From: Homarus americanus
Taxonomy: Eukaryota; Arthropoda; Malacostraca; Decapoda; Nephropidae
Assembly (NCBI RefSeq): GCF_018991925.1
Contig: NW_024737068.1
Location: 3,807,910 to 3,871,909, forward strand
DNA: 64,000 nucleotides
Direction of reading: 5' to 3'
This document shows positions 57,924 through 64,000 of the stretch, piece by piece. A model generated the notes under the pieces. It did not search any database, was not told the DNA's origin, and saw only the letters and a program-made list of their open reading frames with translations. The position numbers and the translations under genes were made by a program. Position 1 is the first letter of the stretch. Each line of letters starts with the position of its first letter.

Positions 57924-58647
57924 CAGTCATGCGCCGGTTAATGTCCGACAGAACAACACCGATCGCATATACGTCCGTGCTCCACCCCCCCCCAAAAGTG
58001 ACGCCTGTTGGACCACCACTCCACGATCCCCTGACAGAGACACGATGCTCCTCCCGATACTGGTCAGATATTATGAGTTAAAGGAATATGCTTCCTTACT
58101 TAAGCTTTTTTTAAGCATTTGCCTACAGGTGAAATGTTAACCTACATCTATTGAGGATAAAATCTTTCACCTACAAATTGACAATAACACATTTGCTGTA
58201 ATCAGACATATCTAGCTGCCTCAACAATTGCAACCCCAGTTGCAACTGGGGTTGCAATTTCAAATTCTGTGGCATAACTAAAAATAGTAAAGTTTCTGGT
58301 GCACTCTAAGATTAAGAGAGAAAACGGAGGACTCAGGCGTCCTGATGTGAGAGAAAACGGACTCGTATGACGGGGGACTAAATAAAAAAAAGCATAGCTA
58401 CATGTTTTGTGGACTACAGTATTAAGCGTACCCTTTTCATCACTTTGTAATAAACCTAGCCATGCCTGTGTGTGTTTATGATATTTACCATAACATTATA
58501 TATATATTTAGTGGGTCTAAATGGTCGTAAAATGGGAAACTTGGGGTTGGGTCTTGGGTGCCTGAACCAATTAGAATAAATCCCATAGGTTCTGTACTTT
58601 CGTTATCGGCGGGGTCCCAATTAGGCGCGATAACCAAGGGATGACTG
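57924..58647. mobile_element. Candidate pogo-like MITE with TA target
   Basis: Starts TA-CAGTCATGCGCCGGTTA and ends, read backwards, TA-CAGTCATCCCTTGGTTA. The terminal inverted repeat is imperfect (12 of 17) and the TA duplication fits Tc1/mariner-pogo insertion. No transposase inside. Confidence 0.45.
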
Positions 58648-58817
58648 TACTGTACTGTATATACTTGTGACACTGGCCAGTTGCTTCTGGTGTTATGGTA
58701 CAGGGGTACCAAGTGACAGCACTAGGATCCCGCTTCCTCTACCAATGAATAAACAATTAAAATTTAAATTGAAAAAAAACAAAAAACATTCAAATAAATT
58801 GCTATCTTACAAGAATC

Positions 58818-59352
58818 TGTAGCGTACTGTATGTGGCCAGTTGTCAATTCTCTTTGTATGGGCACACAAATGTACGTACATGTAGATATCTCACACTCAG
58901 GAATGAGGTAGGATAGAAATTCACAATGCGCTTTCTGTATATATATTGTTGTACAGCGCAGTGCTTAGGAGTGACTAGGTGAGGAGAAACTTGCTCAGAG
59001 GGTGAGGAGGTTTCTGGGGAAGCTGAGTGGTGAGGAGCTGTGAGAGATGTTGCTGGTCCAGTAGCCGAGTGTAGAATGGTCTCCCTGGACAGGCATGGCC
59101 GTATTTATACAATTTACGAGGATCAGGATTTGGGGTGAGCGTAGCGAGAGGACCAATCACAGCGGCTTAAGCGTAAGGTGTGAAACGCTCTGATCCTGAA
59201 CTGGAGGTTGACGGTCGAGACTAGGTCGGCGATCGTACCCCTACGTCCTCTGCATAGACCTAGTCTCTCGGCGTAGCTGGCTGTACGCTGATTGGCTGGT
59301 AGGCACGCGGCCGGAGCTCAGTTGGGAGTTGTAGGGGAGAGGAGCCACTACA
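58818..59352 (-). mobile_element. Solo LTR (TGTAGTGG...CTACA) with AATC target duplication
   Basis: 535 bp on the minus strand from TGTAGTGGCTCC at 59352 to CGCTACA at 58818, flanked by AATC at 58814-58817 and 59353-59356. A TATA-like 'gtataaatacgg' lies near 59107 on the minus strand. Related to the solo LTR at 17217-17879 and to segments in both palindrome arms (about 39440-39780 and 43380-43700). Confidence 0.7.
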
Positions 59353-59484
59353 AATCCCTCCAATGTAAGTTATATTCACCCAGGTCGTTTGGGTGGAAAA
59401 TTATGAGAAGAGATTAGTCACTCTTAAGTAATGATAAATAAACACGCAGGCAGGCCTTCAGTGCCAACTGTCAAATCTTATCTC

Positions 59485-59520
59485 AAATAAATAAACAAAC
59501 AAACAAACAAACAAACAAAC
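59485..59520. repeat. (AAAC)n microsatellite
   Basis: Seven to eight 'caaa' units after two 'aaat' units, next to the Tigger N-terminal fragment. Confidence 0.8.
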
Positions 59521-59616
59521 GCCAGACATCTCTTTCTCCCACCACCCGCAGCACAACGAGTCACCCCATGCAGCATCTCGTGTTGTACTCTCAAAGCATC
59601 AGTGTTTCTGTGTGAA

Positions 59617-59790
59617 ATGGCCCCTAAAATACTGCTTAGTGTCAGTGCTAGTGAAGCTAGTGGAGAGAAATGTAAAAGGCAAGGCAAGTCAGTGATGACC
59701 CTGACAAAGAAAGTTTTATTATTAGATAAGTTAAAAGAAGGGATGAGGGCTACCGCAGCTGGTCAGTTGTTTGGTATAGGTATACAGTAG
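59617..59790 (+). pseudogene. Tigger-like transposase N-terminal fragment
   Basis: Encodes MAPKILLSVSASEASGEKCK then KSVMTLTKKVLLLDKLKEGMRATAAGQLFGI, the first helix-turn-helix (CENP-B/pogo type) of Tigger/jerky transposases. It is cut where the recognition helix should continue. It is a different lineage from the transposase at 60335 and is dead. Confidence 0.6.
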
Positions 59791-60334
59791 TGCAATAAGG
59801 TAGCATAAGTTGCTGTTGGCGGTTTTGCCAATTTGCACCATATCTTGGAACCTATCCACGTTCATGGCAAAGGTCTACTGTAGTGAAGTCACAAAGCTTC
59901 GCAACTGCAACCACAACTACATAAATTATCACAACCTGTACTCAAATGTACTAAGTTAATTACTAAAATTTTTATGTCTACTACAAAAAACCGGAATGTT
60001 CACTTTCCGTGGTGCGTGTGCCCCTTTACGCGGAGAGCGGCTGGCGGTCCTCTCACGCCGCGCCATTTTTGGATCCAAACCTCCCGCCATGTTGTGTAAG
60101 CGGCGCGAGTAGGTTTCGCAGTGTATGTCTTTGTTGCGTTATCGGTGACGTCATATGACGTAGCGGACTGTGATTGGGCAAAGCATCCTTACCTCCCTCC
60201 CTGCTAGCTGTGATTGGTTTAATGTAGTACTATGACGTGCCCCGCCACGGGAGCGTTCAAGCCCCTCGACCTACCGCATCAGTTACACCCCTCCAGGCTA
60301 CACCATGTACATCGGTATCCATTGTTCCATAAGA

Positions 60335-62228
60335 ATGGCTTCCACCGGACCACCACCACCACCACAAAGAAATCTTGCATTACCTGGACCCAGCCGCCCT
60401 AAGCCAAAGAAGACACGACGTTCCTTAAGCTATGAAATTAAATATAAGATCACACAAGAGTTGGAGAAAGGAACAAGACAGGTTGATCTCGCGTGCCAGC
60501 ATGGTGTTAACGAGTCTACGATCAGGACAATTAAGAAGGATGCAGCCAAGATAAAGGAGCACATGAACATCACAAAGTCTACAGGTGCTTCTATGATCAA
60601 GTATTGCCACAACCAGGTGCTTCTCAAGACAGAAAAATTACTTGTGAGCTACTTGGTGCGTCAGGCGTGACGGAACATGGCGGTGGACATGCGCTCAATT
60701 AAGGAGTACGCACGTGAACTGTATGCTGCAGTGTCACGAAAGATGGGAATTACAGACCCCAAACCCTTCAATGCTTCCTCTGGGTGGTTACAGAAGTTTA
60801 AGAAGAGAAACAAGATCACCAATATCAACATTGGTGGTGAAGAAGCTAGTGCTGACCGTGTTGCGGCTAGGGAATTTCCTCCGTTTTTACGTGAGATTAT
60901 GGAGGAAGGACAGTACACTGACAACCAGGTGTTTAACATGGACGAATCTGGTCTTTTTTGGAAAAAGCTACCTTACAAGACCTTCGTTGTGAAGAATGCC
61001 AGCAAGTGTCGGGGCCGGAAGTTGCAGAAGGAGCGCATCACCGTCCTGTTTACCACCAATGCCTCTGGTACCTGTAAGCTCAAGTTATCGGTGATCCACA
61101 CAGCATGCAAGCCACACGCCTACAAGAGCATGGACATGGCCAAGCTAAATGTCCACTGGCTGACCGCACGTAAGGCGTGGATGTTCTCTACACTGTCCCT
61201 CTCCTGGTTTGATGACTTTTGTTCCCGATGTGAAGAAGTTCTGTGAGCAACATAATGTGCCATTCAAGATTTTGTTGCTGCTGGACAACGCACCAGAACA
61301 CTCGCCCCTACTGTTAGATCGTCACCCCAACGTAAAAGTGGTCTTTCTTCCTCCCAACACTACGTCTATATTACAGCCCATGGACCAAGAATTTATCTGT
61401 AATGTAGAAGCTGCATTCTCTGCTAAAAAATTCAACCTCCTGAACGACTACACCAACACCAAGGAAGAGTTGCGTAACCTGAGTGACACCAACACCGATA
61501 GGAAGAGCGAAGACGACGAGAATCAACAGTTGGCAGAGCAAGAAGTACTTTTAAAACAATTCTGGAGAACATTCAACGTCAAGAAAGCTGTGGACTTATT
61601 GGTGGAGGGATGGGATCAGCTGTCTGTAGCAACTGTTCGTCACGCATGGAGACATGTGTTGCAAGGCATTCCGGGCGTTAGGCAGAGTAAATCTGTGACT
61701 GGTGAGGTTCAGACTGTTGCAGTGGCAATGGACCTTGCCAGAGAAGCTGCGCAGAGTGTTACAGTTGCAGGCTTCTCTGAGACCACCAACGACGACATCC
61801 TGGAGGTGATAAGGGATCCTCATGTGACTACTGACGAGATGGTAGATGATGATGACGTCAGTGAAGAGGCAGGTGGTGCGTCATCCCAAGAAGAGCGCCG
61901 CTTATCCCATAGTAATGTTAGGGGTGCCATCGAGTGTAATGAGAAAGTCAAGCTCCTCCTTTCCGACGACCCTGACGCAAACAGGTATGAAATCTTCACT
62001 ACCCAGCTGTTGCAGACTATGGAGCCCTACATCAAGGTTTATCACGACAACATAAACACCAGCTGTCGGCAAAGCATAACAGAGTTCTTCGCCCGCAACC
62101 CACCACAGCCGGCCCAAGCTAGTGATAGTGACAGAGGCAGAGACAGTGATGATGACTTTGAGGGATTTGTCAGGGAGGCACTAGTAAGTGTGGATGACAC
62201 CGATGAAGACTCACCTGAGGGCCAGTAG
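60335..62228 (+). pseudogene. Tigger-like (pogo family) transposase with one stop and one frameshift
   Basis: From the Met at 60335: Pro-rich leader, CENP-B-type helix-turn-helix (KTRRSLSYEIKYKITQEL ... GVNESTIRTIKK), second DNA-binding domain (SIKEYARELYAAVSRKMGI ... GWLQKFKKRNKI) and DDE domain with first Asp in FNMDESGLFWKKLP, second in ILLLLDNAPEH and third in TSILQPMDQEF. The frame has TGA at 60668-60670 (RQA-stop-RN, explained by CGA to TGA) and a frameshift near 61211-61216 where WFDD passes to FVPDVKKF. A Glu/Asp-rich tail ends at 62228. Pogo transposases cut and paste elements at TA sites. All three catalytic acidic residues remain. Confidence 0.8.
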
Positions 62229-62513
62229 CCTGCCCTCTGCCTCGGAACCAGCCTCCATTCCCCTACGCCAACCCATCTCTTCTACTAACGTAAGTGTTAA
62301 CCCCAACCTTGTTTTTTCTAACCTAACCTTCAGTTTATTCTTCTCTTATTGACTGATCCCTTCTATATTATGTGTGGGTGAATACCATCATAAAGTTAAG
62401 ATGTTATTTTTAGTAAAACGTACGTATTGTGTCGGGGAAAAGTGGAGTTTGGGGGTCGGCCCGGTCTCTATTTCAATTAATCCCTTATGTTATGTTGTTC
62501 ACTTTACGCGTTT

Positions 62514-62570
62514 CTCACTTTACGCGGGCCGCCGTGGGTTGAATTAACCGCGTAAAGTGAGGGTTCACTG
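62514..62570. repeat. Right terminal inverted repeat of the Tigger-like element
   Basis: Ends ccgcgtaaagtgagggttca-ctg followed by TA (62571-62572). An internal mirror 'ctcactttacgcgg' (62514-62527) makes a hairpin. At the left, only a degraded 'ctttacgcgg' near 60033 is seen, so the left terminus has decayed. Confidence 0.6.
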
Positions 62571-62572
62571 TA

Positions 62573-64000
62573 CTCAAATTAATTGCTATCTTACAATAAT
62601 TCCAGCAATGCAAGTTATATTCTGCAAAGTCAAGTCGGTGACATTTTATAAGCAAAAAACTTAAACTCCCTGTCTTTTATAATCCTTGAGTCCCTGACAA
62701 CTATGTATGTGTTAATCTCCCCTCCTGGCAGTCAATCCCACCTCCCAGCAGAGGATGATAACAATTAATGCAATTATATACTGTACTACACTTCTTAGCA
62801 TATTTATTTGCTGGCTAAAAATATATCCAGGTACAGTATAATGTGAACTATAATTACAGTGTGTAACAAAATATAATACACAATGGATAATCAACGAATT
62901 ACTTCAGTCTCATGATGCTTTTCACAGTCGTCTAAGTTCAAAGTTGATACACAAGGAGTTTCCTGGTTCAATAAAAAACTCAGGAGATGGAAATACTTTA
63001 CCAGTCAAACAGTATATGTAACATCAGTGCCTGACATGGACTTTAGAGATTCTTGCTGTTGTTTATTTTCTTTCCCCCCGTTTCTCGCTCTACCTCCGCA
63101 TTTACCTCAGGCATCTTTTCAAAAAATTTTTTATATACCAATGTTTTTGTGTGTCTGTCACAGTAGTCCTTGCACTTAATTTTTCAGACATTGTTCACTT
63201 TTATAAGATTTCAATGAATTTGGTTACAAATCCCCATAAAAGGTTATTCAAGTCCGACATCTCGTCATGGAGACTGCATTTGGAGTGAGCAAATTGTCAC
63301 ACTTGCCTCGGCATGTTCTATTTTAACTGCACAGTTCCAGTTTGTATAATTAAATTTTCTGTCACTGACAGTTATTACACAAGACAAGATTTTGGCCTGT
63401 ACAGTTATGACCTACAAGTTACAACACACTCAAATGCCACTTCCTATAACACCTTCCACATTGATATCCAAACCACAAATTTAAGACACTATCTATATCA
63501 CTACCCAGAACACCTCCCACACCCTCTACAAACAATTAAGTCAGCAACTATAGGGGAAGCAATACTGATATAGCAAGGCCTTACTGAACAGCATGCCCTT
63601 CAAATTTACGGGGTTTGTTCTCAAAATGGCCTTGAATCGCCAAATCCGCAAATAAAATTTGCTGACCAGGGGGCGGGGGGGGTACATTTTTATTGTGTAC
63701 AAAGAAACGTATATTCCCTTTACGTGTTTGCCCTTAGGACAATTATTGCTTTTACCTGTATTGTATATACCGTAAGTTGCGGCGTATAAGTCGACCTCAA
63801 GATTTTTAGTTCAAAATTCAGGTTTAAGCCTGTACTCGCCGTATAAGTCGACCCCCTAAGGCCCAAACATAGGCTAGGCTAGAACTGAAATGTGGATATA
63901 GCCTTTGGCAAAAGTGTGTAATAAGGCCACGCCGCTTTCATCAAGACACTTACCGGAATACCTTTCAATATTTGTTATAAATATTATGTAGAAGAACTCT
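62573..64000. other. Intergenic, no gene seen
   Basis: AT-rich DNA. The phrase 'gcgtataagtcgacc' occurs at about 63783 and again near 63840, likely part of a MITE running off the scene. Segment 62590-62680 repeats 49370-49450. No coding exon recognised. Confidence 0.5.

Noticed and set aside
63783..63860. Two copies of gcgtataagtcgacc as a regulatory or CRISPR-like pair
   Set aside because: Only two copies, one of them inverted or diverged, most like a MITE end; no array structure.

Overview
The window is nuclear DNA from an animal, most likely an arthropod and plausibly a decapod crustacean. That placement is inference from the style of the transposons, the abundant long (TA)n runs and the AT-rich intergenic sequence; no taxon-diagnostic gene was found. 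There are no prokaryotic operons, no CRISPR arrays and no tRNA or rRNA genes that I could see. The only host gene I can support is the last coding exon of Rab2 on the minus strand at 54480-54578. Almost everything else is nested, mostly broken transposable elements.

Layout. 1-1020: 3' end of an LTR retrotransposon. 1020-12200: several copies of a long LTR-like repeat (called family alpha here) in both orientations, with a CR1-type LINE (RT ORF 5288-7429) and LINE scraps. 12224-15540: minus-strand retroelement with a Cys-rich N-terminus and an unusual RT, broken by nonsense codons and a frameshift, catalytic YADD changed to YAND. 15640-19690: more alpha, interrupted by a 663-bp solo LTR (4-bp target duplication) and a 605-bp insert with a 39-bp target duplication. 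20149-33869: an LTR retrotransposon on the minus strand with both LTRs and a 5-bp target duplication; it has a SCAN-like Gag, protease and integrase zinc domain but lacks the integrase core, RT and RNase H. Two LINEs are nested in it, one of them (24244-30482) full length with an 11-bp target duplication and only two homopolymer frameshifts. 34383-35172: Helitron 5' terminus, minisatellite, (TA)n and a helicase fragment, fused to a second copy of the deletion-derivative LTR element (to 37727). 37728-38760: LINE RT. 38340-48936: a very large inverted repeat (about 2.9-kb arms, 0.7-kb spacer); its right arm is split by a 4.1-kb non-autonomous alpha LTR element (44451-48577) with a 4-bp target duplication.

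48937-64000 is less repeat-dense. It holds the Rab2 exon with a probable long 3' UTR, a foldback element, an endonuclease-domain LINE fragment, a solo LTR, a pogo/Tigger N-terminal scrap and a nearly complete Tigger-like transposase.

Relative ages can be read from nesting: alpha and an anonymous repeat (11600-12200 type) are old; the LTR elements and LINEs entered them; the large palindrome formed after hAT-like insertions and before the alpha element split its right arm. Positions of repeat edges are by-eye and good to a few bases only where a target duplication is stated.
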